From positions 1-64,000 of the forward strand of contig QANZ01005860.1 of NCBI GenBank assembly GCA_003254925.1: a DNA stretch of 64,000 nucleotides, written 5' to 3'. This document shows positions 35,589-47,045 of the stretch, piece by piece. This DNA comes from Chamaecrista fasciculata (Eukaryota > Streptophyta > Magnoliopsida > Fabales > Fabaceae). Numbering within the stretch: the stretch's first letter is position 1; each line of letters begins with the position of its first letter. The notes beneath the pieces are model-generated. The model searched no databases and was not told the DNA's origin. It saw only the letters and a list, made by a program, of their open reading frames with translations. The translations under genes were made by a program, and so were the position numbers.

Positions 35589-36261
35589 CACCATTGTATT
35601 CGTGCCGCCAAACAACCCCAGTTTGCAGAGCTTGAGCTTTGTAATCTGAATCAGCTCCGGCATTATTGGAGTCATATTTATTCTAGGCAGAAGCGTAGTC
35701 TTGGTCAAGTTTTCAGTGGGAGGCACCATCATCAGTATTTTACACTATTTATTCGAGCTTGACGGTTAATCAGTTACAAACAGTTCCTCAGGCCTTCAAG
35801 TTTTTCTCAGTTGATAAGTGTTTCCCATGTGAATTTGTGATGTACAGGGGAAAGACATTAATTTATGCATTGGGGTTTCTTCATTCTTTTCTTGGTTGTC
35901 CTTCCATTTTTGAGGCTAAGCTTTCTATTTCAGCCCCATGTTCATCATTATCAGTACATTTTCCCAACATTTTAGCCACACAAATTGATAGGTTGTGTCT
36001 TATTTCCACCGATTTTGTAGTGAGGGATTTCGGGTTTTGGTAAAGTGTAGTTCCATACACATTTAGTTATTAGATTGCTTGTAAGTTGTAACTTTAAAAA
36101 CATATTTGCGGTGGCGTGTTGAACCTGGGATTGTAGGAGTATTCATACTTTTTGTTTACTTTCTTTGACAATTCACAGATGTTTACTTTCAGCTAAAGAA
36201 AGTATTTTAAAAAAATTGAGGCCTTCATGAGAAGTGATTGCTTTTGTATGAGATAGAAAAA

Positions 36262-36305
<44 letters not shown>
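35589..36305 (+). other. Transportin 3'UTR and poly-T run at the gap edge
   Basis: Sequence after the stop is mixed-composition and gene-free, consistent with a 3'UTR of unknown length. It ends in an uninterrupted run of 42 T (36264-36305) that leads straight into the assembly gap. Confidence 0.6.
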
Positions 36306-37171
36306 NNNNNNNNNNNNNNNNNNNNNNNNNNNNNNNNNNNNNNNNNNNNNNNNNNNNNNNNNNNNNNNNNNNNNNNNNNNNNNNNNNNNNNNNNNNNNNN
36401 NNNNNNNNNNNNNNNNNNNNNNNNNNNNNNNNNNNNNNNNNNNNNNNNNNNNNNNNNNNNNNNNNNNNNNNNNNNNNNNNNNNNNNNNNNNNNNNNNNNN
36501 NNNNNNNNNNNNNNNNNNNNNNNNNNNNNNNNNNNNNNNNNNNNNNNNNNNNNNNNNNNNNNNNNNNNNNNNNNNNNNNNNNNNNNNNNNNNNNNNNNNN
36601 NNNNNNNNNNNNNNNNNNNNNNNNNNNNNNNNNNNNNNNNNNNNNNNNNNNNNNNNNNNNNNNNNNNNNNNNNNNNNNNNNNNNNNNNNNNNNNNNNNNN
36701 NNNNNNNNNNNNNNNNNNNNNNNNNNNNNNNNNNNNNNNNNNNNNNNNNNNNNNNNNNNNNNNNNNNNNNNNNNNNNNNNNNNNNNNNNNNNNNNNNNNN
36801 NNNNNNNNNNNNNNNNNNNNNNNNNNNNNNNNNNNNNNNNNNNNNNNNNNNNNNNNNNNNNNNNNNNNNNNNNNNNNNNNNNNNNNNNNNNNNNNNNNNN
36901 NNNNNNNNNNNNNNNNNNNNNNNNNNNNNNNNNNNNNNNNNNNNNNNNNNNNNNNNNNNNNNNNNNNNNNNNNNNNNNNNNNNNNNNNNNNNNNNNNNNN
37001 NNNNNNNNNNNNNNNNNNNNNNNNNNNNNNNNNNNNNNNNNNNNNNNNNNNNNNNNNNNNNNNNNNNNNNNNNNNNNNNNNNNNNNNNNNNNNNNNNNNN
37101 NNNNNNNNNNNNNNNNNNNNNNNNNNNNNNNNNNNNNNNNNNNNNNNNNNNNNNNNNNNNNNNNNNNNNNN
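36306..37171. other. Assembly gap (866 N)
   Basis: Bases are undetermined. The gap is bordered by poly-T on the left and by the body of a CCGGTT-family hAT-like element on the right. A translated frame spanning it is meaningless. Confidence 0.98.
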
Positions 37172-37595
37172 GGGGTCGGACCGTTAATAATTAAATAAAT
37201 TAAAAATAATATATTTAATTTAAAATAATAAAAATATACTAATAACTAATAAAAATATATAATAAATTCTTTAAATTTAAACTTGCTTGAGTAAGAAAGT
37301 GAGAACTAAAAGGATAAAAAATTAAATATTGAAATGAAAAGTACTAAATAGCTTATTATTTTAGAGTCTAAACTTAATAAGAAAAAAAATTCTTTAAAAT
37401 AACATTATTTTAATCCCAAAAAGTAAAAAAAATAAACAAAAATATTCTGGACCGGTTCAGGGCGGTTTTTCCGATTTTTGACCGGTTCATCCGGTTCTTG
37501 GGTGGTTCTGTGTCAAAGCGGTTTTCAACCTAAATCGGACCGGACCACTGGCCGGTTCACGGTTCAACCGGTCGTGTCCGCTTTTGATAACACTG
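37172..37595. mobile_element. CCGGTT-family hAT-like element, left end lost in gap
   Basis: It starts inside the element at GGGGTCGGACCGTTAATAAT, identical to the copy at 61091-61110, and continues through the AT-rich core to repeated GACCGGTTC and CGGTTCAACCGGTC motifs. It ends at TTTTGATAACACTG, the family's right terminus. Full copies are at 48730-49304 and 61021-61522. Confidence 0.8.
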
Positions 37596-37689
37596 ACTTT
37601 TTCCCTCTAAACTTTAGTGCATTTATCTTGCACAAGAACTACATTTCTATTTGTTGTTCATTCATATTGAATTGATTCAAAGTAATTAA

Positions 37690-40600
37690 TCAATTAGAGA
37701 CACAAATAGGTCGAGAAAGAGTGAGACGAAATTGATTCTGAGTGGCTGCTAATTCTATTAATTCCCATCTCTGCTTTCGCTTGAGAGCTTCTTGTTCAGA
37801 AGCAGATTCCTTAGCTTTCAAGTCTTGGAGAGCCTTAGAATATAAAACAGGATCCATTTCTTGAACCATCACCTTCACAATCTCTGTTAATCTTCGAACA
37901 CTTTCGTTCCAATGCCATCTTAGATTCTTCTCCATTCCTTCTGCTATCACAGGAAACACTTCCACCATTGCTGTTGATACCATCTTTACAAATTGCTCGT
38001 TGTTCCATACATACAAAGCACGCTCCGCTACCTATAATTTGATCATTAAAACCATATGATTATGGTTGATAAATACTAATTAATGCATACAACTCGTGTG
38101 TGCTAAATGTCCCACAAATTTTATATTAGTCTTAAATAGTTCAGCCGAGTTTTTTTTGTTCCAAACGGCTAAACGTAGTCATATATTCTTTTATTCAAGT
38201 TTGAATGCGTCAATTCTTGAGTAGTGAGTTGCTTTTGACAACAATTTTCTCTAATCTAAATCGAGGTCAAAAAATGAACTTGTTTGTTTCATGATAGTTT
38301 AGTTATATATCTCTCGTTTTTAAGTGAATAACGAGTTCGGAACTATATATTACTATTGATAAATCCTTTTTTTGCAAAATTAGAATCATTAATTAATAAA
38401 ATTAAATCCGACAAGAAATTAGACTTGGGATAGACTAAAAAATAAAAAATTGTGAAATTTTCACTTTTAGATACAATTTAACTTTTTTTTTTCGGTTTCA
38501 ATCCAGATGGAAAATATTAAAATTCTAAATTCTTCATTTTCAAACTTAAAATAAAAGAGGCGTGGTTTAAATTTTAGATAGGATTTAACTTTTTTTAGCA
38601 TTAATTTAATAATTTTGGTCCGATTTAATTTTATTTGTTGATGATTCTAATTTAACAAAAAAGTAAAGCTAATACAAAGTTAATGCTAATATTTATAGAT
38701 AATTTAATTCCGTCCCTTTCATTTTTAGATACGATTTAACTTTTTCTTTTCTTAAATATTAACAATTTAAATTCATAAAAAAATGTAAGGTAAATTATAC
38801 TTTAGTACCCTGTGGTTTGACCCTATTTCATTTTGGTATCCTATAGTATTCTCCATTAACACTTTGGTACCCTTTAGAGCTATTCCGTAATTTTAACCAT
38901 AATAAATTTTGCAAAAATTATATAGACCCCAAAAAATTTTCAAAAAATTACAAATAGATCCCTGAATACATATTATCTAGGGACTAAAATGAAAACTTTA
39001 AAAAAATTTTGGGGTCAATATGTAATTTTTGCAAAATTTGTTATGGTTAAAATTACAAAATAGCTCCAAAGAGTACCAAAGAGTTAATGGTGAATACCAC
39101 AGGGTACTAAAGTGTCAGGTTTCAAACCACAGGGTACCAAAGTGAAATAGGGTCAAACCACAGGGTACCAAAGTGCAATTTAACCAAAAATATATTAAAG
39201 ATTAAACAATTGACCTTTATAAAAAAATTATATCTTTCATATTTAAAAATGGTTAAAGGTTCATTTTAGTCCTAAATATATGTTCTAATGTTCCTTTAGT
39301 TCTTTATGTTTCAAAATATTTAAATTGGTCCTAAATGTTGGCAAAATATTTCATTTTGGTCTCAAACTATTGAATACGGTCATATTTCTCTTGTTTCAAG
39401 TTCCAACATGACGAGTTCAAAGTTACATATTGTTCTCAAAGAATATTTTCTCTATCTAGTTGGGGCCGTTAACAAACGAGATCAAATAAATCCTGAAGGT
39501 AGACCACTTGTTTCAAGATCAAACAAGCAAAATTGATCATTTCTCTCTTATTTCAAGTTCGAATGCGACGAATTTATAGTTACGAGTTATTCGTAACAAG
39601 TCCTTTGAATTTGAAATGAGAGACGAGAGAAATATGATCAAATTCAATAGTTTAGGACCAAAATGAAAGATTTTGTCAACATTTAAGAACAATTTGAACA
39701 TTTCGAAACATGAAGAACCAAAATAAATATTAAAACATACATTTAGGACCAAAACTCCTCTCAACTTTAAAAATTAAAGGCCAAAGTTCTATTTTGGTCC
39801 CTCAAGTTTTTTTCGTTCCATTTTGGTCCCTCAAGTTATTTTCGTTCCGTTTTGATCCCTCATGTTTGTTCAAAGTTTTGTTTTGGTCCCTCAAATTTCC
39901 AAAAAGTTTTCATTATTAGTCCCTAACTCTTTTACATCCACTTTTTTCGTTAAAAAAAGAAAAAAAAACTAACTTTCATCTCCCAACAATCTTGTTCTTT
40001 TGCATTAAGGTCATTCCTTTTGTAAAAGAGCAAAATTGTTAGGAGATGAAAGTTAGTTTTTTTTATCACTTTTTTTAAGAGAATAAGTAGATGGAAAAGA
40101 GTAAGGGGTTAACGGTGAAACCTTTTAGAAACTTGATGGGCCAAATTAGAACGAAAAAAACTTGAAGGACCAAAACGGAACTTAGAGCAAACATGAGGGA
40201 CAAAAACAGAATGAAAAAACTTGGGGGACCAAAATAAGACTTTAGCCAAAATTAAATTATAGTTTTTAAACAAAAACATAGATTTCCTCCCTAATCACTA
40301 ACAGAAGAATCGCTCATTAACATAATTCTTCTGGTCCAGTCAAAATTGGGCATAACATTTAGCAGGAGTAATCAATAAACTTAAGAAAGTGGATGATGAT
40401 TTAGACAATAGTAATCACTAATCAGTGATGAGCAATGAGTAATTAATTACCTGAGAATTCCAACTGTTAACACACTTAGTGAGCTGCGTACACAAAGGCA
40501 AAGCCAACTTTCTATAATGATCAGGATCCAAATTCTCCACAAGATCTTCCAATTCTCCGATCATCATCATCTCCTTCTGGCAATTCCTCACCGGCCAATA

Positions 40601-41539
40601 CTTCAACATTCCTCTCACCACCACTCCTCCTAACATCGGTTCTTTCTGCACAAATTGCACCATACAATACCCTAATTGCTTGTAATACACTGAAACTCCC
40701 TTCGTCTTGTGTAACGGAATCAACACTCTCATCAGAAACAGCTTGTGTTCTTCCTTCAATGGTACTGTAAACCCATTGATTATCGTCCCCCATATTTCTA
40801 GCATTTCCGCGATTCCCATTCCGGAATTTGAATTTCTCTGATTCGACGATGTCGTTTCGAACGCGTAGTTCAGTAGTACGTCGTTCATCGATTTCCTCAT
40901 GAACCACCGTTCCGTTGTGAATCGCGTGTAGATCTTGTGGTACACGTTCTTCAGGCTCTCGCGTTCTCTAGGGTTTTCGGAATTGAAGAGGGAAACGAGT
41001 TTTAGGAGGAAGGAGCGGTCGATGTGGAGTTTTAGGGTTTCTGGATCGGTGTTTGAGACGAGGCGGAGGAGGATTTCGTAGATGATTTGGAGGTGTGGCC
41101 ATATCGGGGAAACCGATGCGGCGCTGGTGGGGTCGTTGTCGTCTTCCGCCGTGTCCGACGACGACGACGGCGGAGGGAGTGGTCGGAAGAGATTCTCGGA
41201 GACGATGGAAATTAGAGGGGAGAGGAGCTTGTGAGGAAGGGGTTTCTTCGAAGATTTCATCATCGAGAGGAGGCGCGTGAGATTCACGCGCTTCAGTTCT
41301 TGCTGGGAGGGAGAATCCGAAGGGTTGGTAGGGGTGAAGAGGAACTTGCAGTTCGTGATTACAGAGAGGATTTCTTCGTTTATGGAAGAAGGAGAAGGAG
41401 AAGAAGAAGAAGAAGAAGAAGAAGAAGAAGAAGAAGAAGATGCCATCGTAGGGGAAGAACAAGAAGAAGAGGCGTTAATCTTCTCTTGATCGAACAATAA
41501 CTTCAGTGAGGTTGATTTCTTGAACCCTCCTCCTACCAT
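37690..41539 (-). CDS. PP2A regulatory subunit B' (B56 family)
   Basis: Two coding exons on the minus strand, 41539-40451 (363 codons) and 38031-37690 (113 codons plus stop), join in phase 0 at GT-AG sites, giving 476 aa. Family-typical stretches include IWPHLQIIYEILLRLV, NPRERESLKNVYHKIY, ISNGF-like IINGFTVPLKEEHKLF, LIPLHKTKGVSVYYKQLGYC, GMLKYWPVRNCQKE and QVAERALYVWNN. B' subunits are HEAT-like scaffolds that choose substrates for protein phosphatase 2A. The N-terminal ~55 residues are low-complexity, with a polyserine run encoded by the (TTC)n/(GAA)n tract at 41396-41441. The core differs enough from typical isoforms (for example RFTTERWFMRKSMNDVL) that I do not assign a Greek-letter isoform. 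The frame is intact. The 2.4-kb intron is mostly foldback elements. Confidence 0.93.
38100..38700. repeat. Degraded foldback repeat, CGTTTCAAGTTC family
   Basis: AGTCATATATTCTTTTATTC, CTCTCGTTTTTAAGTG and GAATCATTAATTAATAAA-like blocks, with complements around GATTCTAATTTAAC, are related to 39250-39770 and 49801-50670 but poorly preserved. Lies in the PP2A B' intron. Confidence 0.45.
38789..39185. repeat. Foldback element, TTTGGTACCC family, copy 1
   Basis: GGTAAATTATACTTTAGTAC at the left pairs with the complement of GTACCAAAGTGCAATTTAAC at the right. Inner repeats ACCACAGGGTACC and TTTGGTACCC mirror each other around a centre near 38985. No coding capacity. The copy at 48673-49652 is the same family with an insertion. 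Confidence 0.85.
39250..39770. repeat. Foldback element, CGTTTCAAGTTC family
   Basis: TTCATTTTAGTCCTAAATAT, ATGTTTCAAAATATT and ATTGAATACGGTCATATTTC at the left answer ATTTAGGACCAAAACTC, AATATTAAAACATACA and AAATATGATCAAATTCAATA at the right. No coding capacity. Confidence 0.8.
39779..40255. repeat. Foldback element, GGTCCCTCAAG family
   Basis: The whole element is a hairpin: GGCCAAAGTTCTATTTTGGT at the left, and the complement of CCAAAATAAGACTTTAGCC at the right. The inner arms ACTAACTTTCATCTCC and GGAGATGAAAGTTAGT face each other across a loop near 40010. It abuts the previous element. Confidence 0.85.
41396..41441. repeat. (GAA)n microsatellite inside the PP2A B' coding region
   Basis: About 15 GAA/TTC triplets. 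On the minus strand they encode serine (TCT phase) within the low-complexity N-terminus, so length changes would stay in frame. The complementary poly-Arg and poly-Glu frames are artefacts. Confidence 0.9.
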
Positions 41540-42075
41540 GTCTGATTAATTTCTTCTTCGAATTCGACTCTGTTTTTCTCTGTTTTCTCTATGTTACATT
41601 ATATACTTTCTAGTTTCTAAGTTCTAATCAAGATGACCATGGTAGTCTGCAAAACAAGGCCTTGAAATCTCCGATACTCAATCAAACCATACAAATGAAA
41701 TCAAAAGTTAAAACAACATATGTCGTCTTCATTCATGCCTGCTACTATGCATTCATGTGTTTGTGTTTATCTAAATAAATAGTTAGGTACTTCGGCATTG
41801 AGGTATCAGTATGTATTATTTGGTTAAAATATTACAGCTAATATTAGCTATACAGGATGATGCCATGCCATGCCATGCAAATTATATTTCTTTTGAACTT
41901 ACTCCAAATTAGAGACAAACATAACGGTTCCTATCCACTATATTTGATGAACCTAACCAACCTTAGTTATTTAAAACTTAAGAGGTTAGTTTTTATAATA
42001 GTCTTTATAATTTATCTAGAGATTTTTAATTTAGTCTCGCAATAAAAATTGAATATGAAAATGTGAGTTATCAGT
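41540..42075. other. Upstream region of the PP2A B' gene
   Basis: No gene is recognised. A TATA-like TATATAATG (minus strand, about 41596-41604) lies some 60 bp upstream of the coding start, a plausible but unproven promoter position. Confidence 0.35.
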
Positions 42076-42420
42076 TAGGAAGCATGGACACTTTATTGTT
42101 AGGGCGTGTTGCTGTGTCAGACACGTGTCCGTGTCCGACACCCGTACGACACCCACACGACACATATTCATAAGTTTTAGAAATAAAATTAATTTTTTTT
42201 TACTTTAACATGACAAACAATATAAAATAATAATACATATGAAATATATTATGAATGGATATTACAATTTTTAAGGTTTTCATCAAAATTTGTGGATTTT
42301 TAATTATTTATATATATAAATATATACCGTGTCGTGTCATGTAAGTTTAAAAATTTGACGTGTCGGTGTGTCCATGCCCGTATCGTGTCTCGTGTTCGTG
42401 TCAGTGTCCATGCTTCATAG
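42076..42420. mobile_element. Mutator-like miniature element, GTGTCC family, copy 1
   Basis: The ends TAGGAAGCATGGACACT and (complemented) CTATGAAGCATGGACACT are inverted repeats. Exact 9-bp copies of GTTATCAGT flank it at 42067-42075 and 42421-42429, the target-site duplication length of Mutator-like elements. Subterminal GTGTCCGTGTCCGACAC-type repeats and an AT-rich core fill it. Related copies are at 46729-47045 and 57484-57742. Confidence 0.88.
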
Positions 42421-42429
42421 GTTATCAGT

Positions 42430-43387
42430 ATGTTAATACTGGTATAATATACTGTAAATTAATGCAACATTCAATATCGTTAGAGAATTAAATATTAATA
42501 ATTAAATTTTAATTATTTATAAAATATATGATTTATTAGAGACGATATTCCAGATATATTTTGTAAGCGTAGCCCATTAATATAACTGATGACAAATTAA
42601 CCTCTAAGCCAGACTGACGATAAAGAATTAGCAAGTTGAGTAAAAACTAAATACAGGATACGTATGACCATGAAATATTCAATTTTTGTTTAGGGAAAAG
42701 AACAAAATGTGATTGATAATAACGAGAACTATATATCCATAGATAGCTCAAGTTGTCATTTTCAGATAATTAAAGGCGTCACCAAATATATATTTCCAGA
42801 TGATTACGTGTTTGCTTTGTTGAGAAGAATTTCTAAGAAAAATATCTCCATAGTTTTTTTTTATTATTATAAAAAAAACTAGGAGAAGAAAGAAAAGATA
42901 AAAGCAAGAACAAAATATGGAGATAAATATGATCACTGATCAGAACCTCATTTTAAAAATCTTTTATGTTTGGATTATATGTAATTTTTTGTCCCATATA
43001 TTTCATTTGTTCATTTCAATCCTGCAACTTTTTATAAATATTACATTACTGGTCTGAACACAACTCAAGTCACATTTTTTTGACCTAACATCAGGTTGAG
43101 CTCAAAACCAGCCATGTGACATCTATCAAACATAGAGGGCTGAAACAGAAATAAATAAACCATAAAAGGACTAAAATCTAATTTGAAGTCTAACTCAAAC
43201 GTAAAGTAGCAAAATGAAGTTTTGACCTATGTACATATACATTTAGAGTGAAGCTTTCAAATCTTGATTAGTCATGTTTCAAGAAAAACAAATGGAAACA
43301 TGAGAATTCTTAATGCCCAAGTAAAATAACAAAAAACTCATGATGACCTTTTATATATATATATATGAGACTGATATTTCATTACAT
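42430..43387. other. Spacer with one probable small foldback element
   Basis: No gene is recognised. At about 42970-43225, TTTTTTGTCCCATATATTTC at the left loosely mirrors ATAAAAGGACTAAAATC at the right, suggesting another GTCC-type foldback copy. Confidence 0.45.
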
Positions 43388-44942
43388 TTATGCAGTATGA
43401 AAAGCTGGAAGATCAGAATTAACAGAGAAAGTGAACCACCTTTTCTGCTCCATATATTTCAGACAAGGATGAATCAGAAGACCTAGGATCATGGCTGAGA
43501 TGCTAATAACGAAGACTTTGAAGGGAGCAAGAGCTAACACTAGAAAAATGAACAATGTGGGAGGAACACACATCAAGATTGCCCCATTTCTCCCTACAGG
43601 AACCTTGTAAGGCCGAGACACGTTTGGATATTTCATCCTTAACTTCACAAATGCTATGAACTCCATGATCATCCCAAAGCAATACAAGAAGTTTTCTGCA
43701 GCAACTATCTCCTGAAAGCTCAGACATGAAAGCAAAGCCACACCACACGCAGAGAACAAAATGCCAATCAAAGGAGTCCCATAGAGGGACCTCTTTGCAA
43801 AAAACTCAGGAAGCATGCCTCTTTCTGCCATACCCAGAAGTTGAAAGGAATCACTGCTCATCTCAGCCACAAACATCCCCATGTTTGATAATGCAGAAGC
43901 AGCCTGAACCCAAGATCTCAACCACACACCTGTTAGAAATATAAGACGAGAAGAGAGCTATACATCACTAGTTTTGAAGACTGAATGCATGTAAAAAATT
44001 TCATATAAGCTGAATTTTTTTATAATTAATTTAATATATGAACTTATTTGTTAACTAGACAGATAATATTACAAATTATTTAAAAGTACCTCCCAGGATT
44101 CTAGAAACTTCTGAGAAGTACCCATCATGCCAAAGCTCTCTCTCAACTGGGATGGCTCCTGTACCTATGAGAAGAGGGAAGAAATATCCAGAAACAACTA
44201 AGATCATAGCATAGAAAAGAGCCTTTGGGAGGGTTTTTCCAGGATCATCCACTTCTCTAGAAAGAGTACTAATTGAGTCCCAATAATTAAGATTCCAGAA
44301 AAGAGTGTTCAAGTATAAACTCCAATTCACATGGCTGAAATTCACCATGTCCTTGACCCATCTTGATGGTTTGAGTTTTGGAATTGCTATGAATCCCATA
44401 ACAAAAAAGGGAAGAAGAGAGAAGATTCCTAGCAATATAGCAGCCCAACCCACTATAGTTAAACCTCTATAGTTCATATAAGTGAGAACTATAGCTAAAA
44501 CTAGAATTGACATCAACCTTGGGAATCCATTTTCTAAAGCTGGAATTGATGATTTGAGGTAGTCCAAGAACAAAACTGGGTATAAAGCATTATCTATGAC
44601 CCCACTTAGCCATTTGACCCAGCCTTGTTGAAAACCCCAGAAAGGACCCAATGCAGAAGAAACCTAAACAACATAGCCTCTATTTTCAGGGAACATAGTG
44701 CCCAATTCTGCTGTTATGAGTGCCTCTGGAATGCTCCATATGAAAGGGGACACTAAGAAGCCTAAAAGAGCAAAAAATGGACCTCTTGCTCTCACACTGT
44801 CTTCTATTCCAAAGGGTCCTCCAGAAACCTCATAGAAAATTAAGAAAATTAAAGGAATGATTGGAACCTTCTGGATTTTCTCTAACTTTGGAGTAGAAAC
44901 TTCTCCTAGAGATATGTATTCGCCATCCCCATTTGACTCCAT
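43388..44942 (-). pseudogene. Polyamine-uptake-type amino acid permease (PUT/LAT) with an internal stop
   Basis: Minus-strand exons 44942-44090 and 43929-43388 join at GT-AG (phase 1), giving 464 codons, the usual size for plant PUT transporters of the APC superfamily. These plasma- or endomembrane proteins import polyamines; Arabidopsis RMV1/PUT3 also takes up paraquat. Family stretches are clear: [93 protein letters not shown] and [14 protein letters not shown]. About 12 membrane helices are expected. Codon 93 is TAG (44664-44666), exactly where the family has Trp in [15 protein letters not shown]; one G-to-A change from TGG explains it. The preceding residue pattern is PENRGYVV, where the family has PENGGYVV, which also fits a G-to-A change. 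Everything else is in frame, so this is a very recent null allele, a young pseudogene or a sequence error. No splice form that skips the stop was found. Confidence 0.8.
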
Positions 44943-45714
44943 TTCAGCTCACTTTAATTTCTTGTGGCTTTTCTTTTTTTACTTCTCAGTTTCTGCAATG
45001 AATGCTACATAGCAAACTAGTATATCACAGAAGAAGCTAGTATTTGGTCAAGAATTTATATATATATAGTCCAAGTTAAAATCTTAGCATCTGAGAGACG
45101 ATTTTACTGTTTACTGATTCACACCATATGTACTTCCCACCCACTTTTCATTCGAAACCCAAGTTTCAGAATCAGGAAGACAGAAAGTTAGACAATAGAT
45201 TCATTCTTGTATTAAGGGTTATCATGATTATCATTAGGAAAAAATTGATTATTTAGTCCTCATATTTTACTCTAATTTATAATTTAGTCATTATAGTTTT
45301 ATTTTTTAATATCAATCTCTAAATTTTGAGGACCAACTAGTTGAAATTGTGAAAAAGAATGGACGAAATAGTAAGTTTTCTCTTGTTATTATGATCGATA
45401 TTGTGATGATTAGGAAAAGAAGAAAAGGAAAATGAGAAGGGGTTTGTAACATAATGAGGTGTCAAGATGTGAAGAGACGAAAGTCCGAATAAGGTAACAC
45501 GTGTCATGTGGTCGAAACTTGAGAATAAATGTATGGCAACCTGCGAGGCACATATAAAGGTAGCACAGAGTATAGTAATGCTGTGTTCTTCGCGCAGGGT
45601 GACAACAACAAGCTACCAAAAAAAATACAATTTAGTCCTCTAGATCCTAACTAAATTATTAACCTTATTTCAATCAATCTATCAATCTAATTCTAATTTT
45701 ATTTAGTGCTTTGA
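44943..45714. other. Upstream region of the permease, no further gene seen
   Basis: It contains a short diverged foldback remnant (ATTTAGTCCTCATATTTTAC against AAATTTTGAGGACCAACTAG, 45250-45340). A TATATATATAG stretch lies at about 45058-45070. No gene recognised. Confidence 0.45.
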
Positions 45715-46150
45715 TAAATGTTGGGCGGAAGCGCAACCCACACAAGAAATAAAGGAAGAGAAAACGGAGAAATCAACATCAAGCTTTAACGTGATTTGAT
45801 GCCTCAAGACCTACTTCACTGCCTTCACTGGGACAAACTTCACTACTTGTAATTTTTGCACAGAAAAGTGCAAAAATTACAAAACCTCCTCATTACAATT
45901 TTTGACTAGAGAAAAATGCAAACCCTCTCTAAAAAAATATTCACAACTACCCAAACCCATTACACCTTTTAAGATTTCTATATAAGTTCTAGTGCCTTAA
46001 AAGCTTATATTTCACTCTTATTTATACAAACTTCACACCGCTCTTTTTCTATTCCCAACAATGTGGGACTTTCAACTAAGCCCAATAATACCATGCTTCT
46101 AGGTTTTCAATAGAGTCCTTTCCTTATCTTTTTGTTTTTGGCAATAGTCT
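45715..46150. repeat. Possible LTR-retrotransposon terminal fragment
   Basis: GTTGGGCGGAAGCGCAACCC, then an AACGTGATTTGATGCCTCAA stretch and CCTACTTCACTGCC, resembles LTR-end sequence met in many plant genomes. No paired LTR, target duplication or coding region is visible, so this is a weak assignment. Confidence 0.3.
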
Positions 46151-46728
46151 ATCCTTATCTTAACAAGGTGTATTTTGCTACATTATTCACAAAGTTGAAG
46201 CATGATCATAAATTCATAATCTTATTCATTAGTATATACATGAAGAATTTTGAATTTGGATACCCTCAATGGTAAAACGGGGAAGTTCCCAGCATACCAA
46301 CTCCGGCCCAAAACCTACTTACTTGGGCCCAATTTTAGGGCTTCAGTGTCAGCCCAGCTTAACAACATTTTGGCCCAAAAATACTTTTTAAAAATAGTAA
46401 CTCTTTGACCAAAAAGATAAAGAAAAAAAAAGAATTTGTGGCCCAAGAGACAAACAAAAGTATTCAAACCCTCTAGACAAAGAAAAGAAAAAGGCAAAGT
46501 TGATTTGTCCTATTTAATCTTTTTCTTTTCTTACTTATTTTCCTTCATCTTTGTTTTTTGTTACATCTTCTTTTCTTTTACATGAGCTTTTGGAAAAACA
46601 GAAATGAGCATTGAGATCACAAAAATGTCGGGATTAAATTCTCTACATTTTCTTTCTCATGTATTTTTTGTAGAGAAAAAAAATCTGAGTCTCATACTAT
46701 AAAATATGAACATTTTATTTTGAGGACA
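46151..46728. other. Spacer, no gene seen
   Basis: No gene, RNA gene or clear repeat recognised. Confidence 0.45.
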
Positions 46729-47045
46729 TGTTATCATGTTGGATATGTGTCTGTGACTGACACTCGTACGACACTCATATGACATATTTGTAAGTTTCAT
46801 AATATAAAATCAATTTTTTATAACTTTAATATAGCAAACAATTGAAAATAAATAATATATGACACATGATATATATTATGAATAAATATTATAATTTTTA
46901 AAATTTGTCAAAATTTATGAATTTTTATTGTTTATATATATAAATATATGTCGTGTCGTATCATGTAATTATAAGAATTTGATGTGTCAGTGTGTCTGTA
47001 TCAATATCGTATTTCGTGTCCGTGTCAGTACTCATACTTTATAAG
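46729..47045. repeat. GTGTCC-family miniature element, copy 2 (diverged)
   Basis: TATGTGTCTGTGACTGACAC, then ACTCGTACGACACTCA, an AT-rich core with ATATATAAATATATGTCG, and CGTGTCCGTGTCAGTACTCA, follow the order seen at 42076-42420. The termini have decayed, and no target duplication is visible. Confidence 0.75.

Noticed and set aside
36238..37194. Long open frame across the gap
   Set aside because: It consists of a poly-T run and undetermined bases, so it is not a gene.
37172..37690. The plus-strand frame with GRFTVQPVV as a gene
   Set aside because: It lies in CCGGTT subterminal repeats of a hAT-like element.
41095..41500. Poly-Arg and poly-Glu frames opposite the PP2A B' gene
   Set aside because: They are antisense shadows of the polyserine-coding GAA tract.
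43503..43944. Frames on both strands within the permease exon 2
   Set aside because: They are shadows of the permease frame at 43388-43929.
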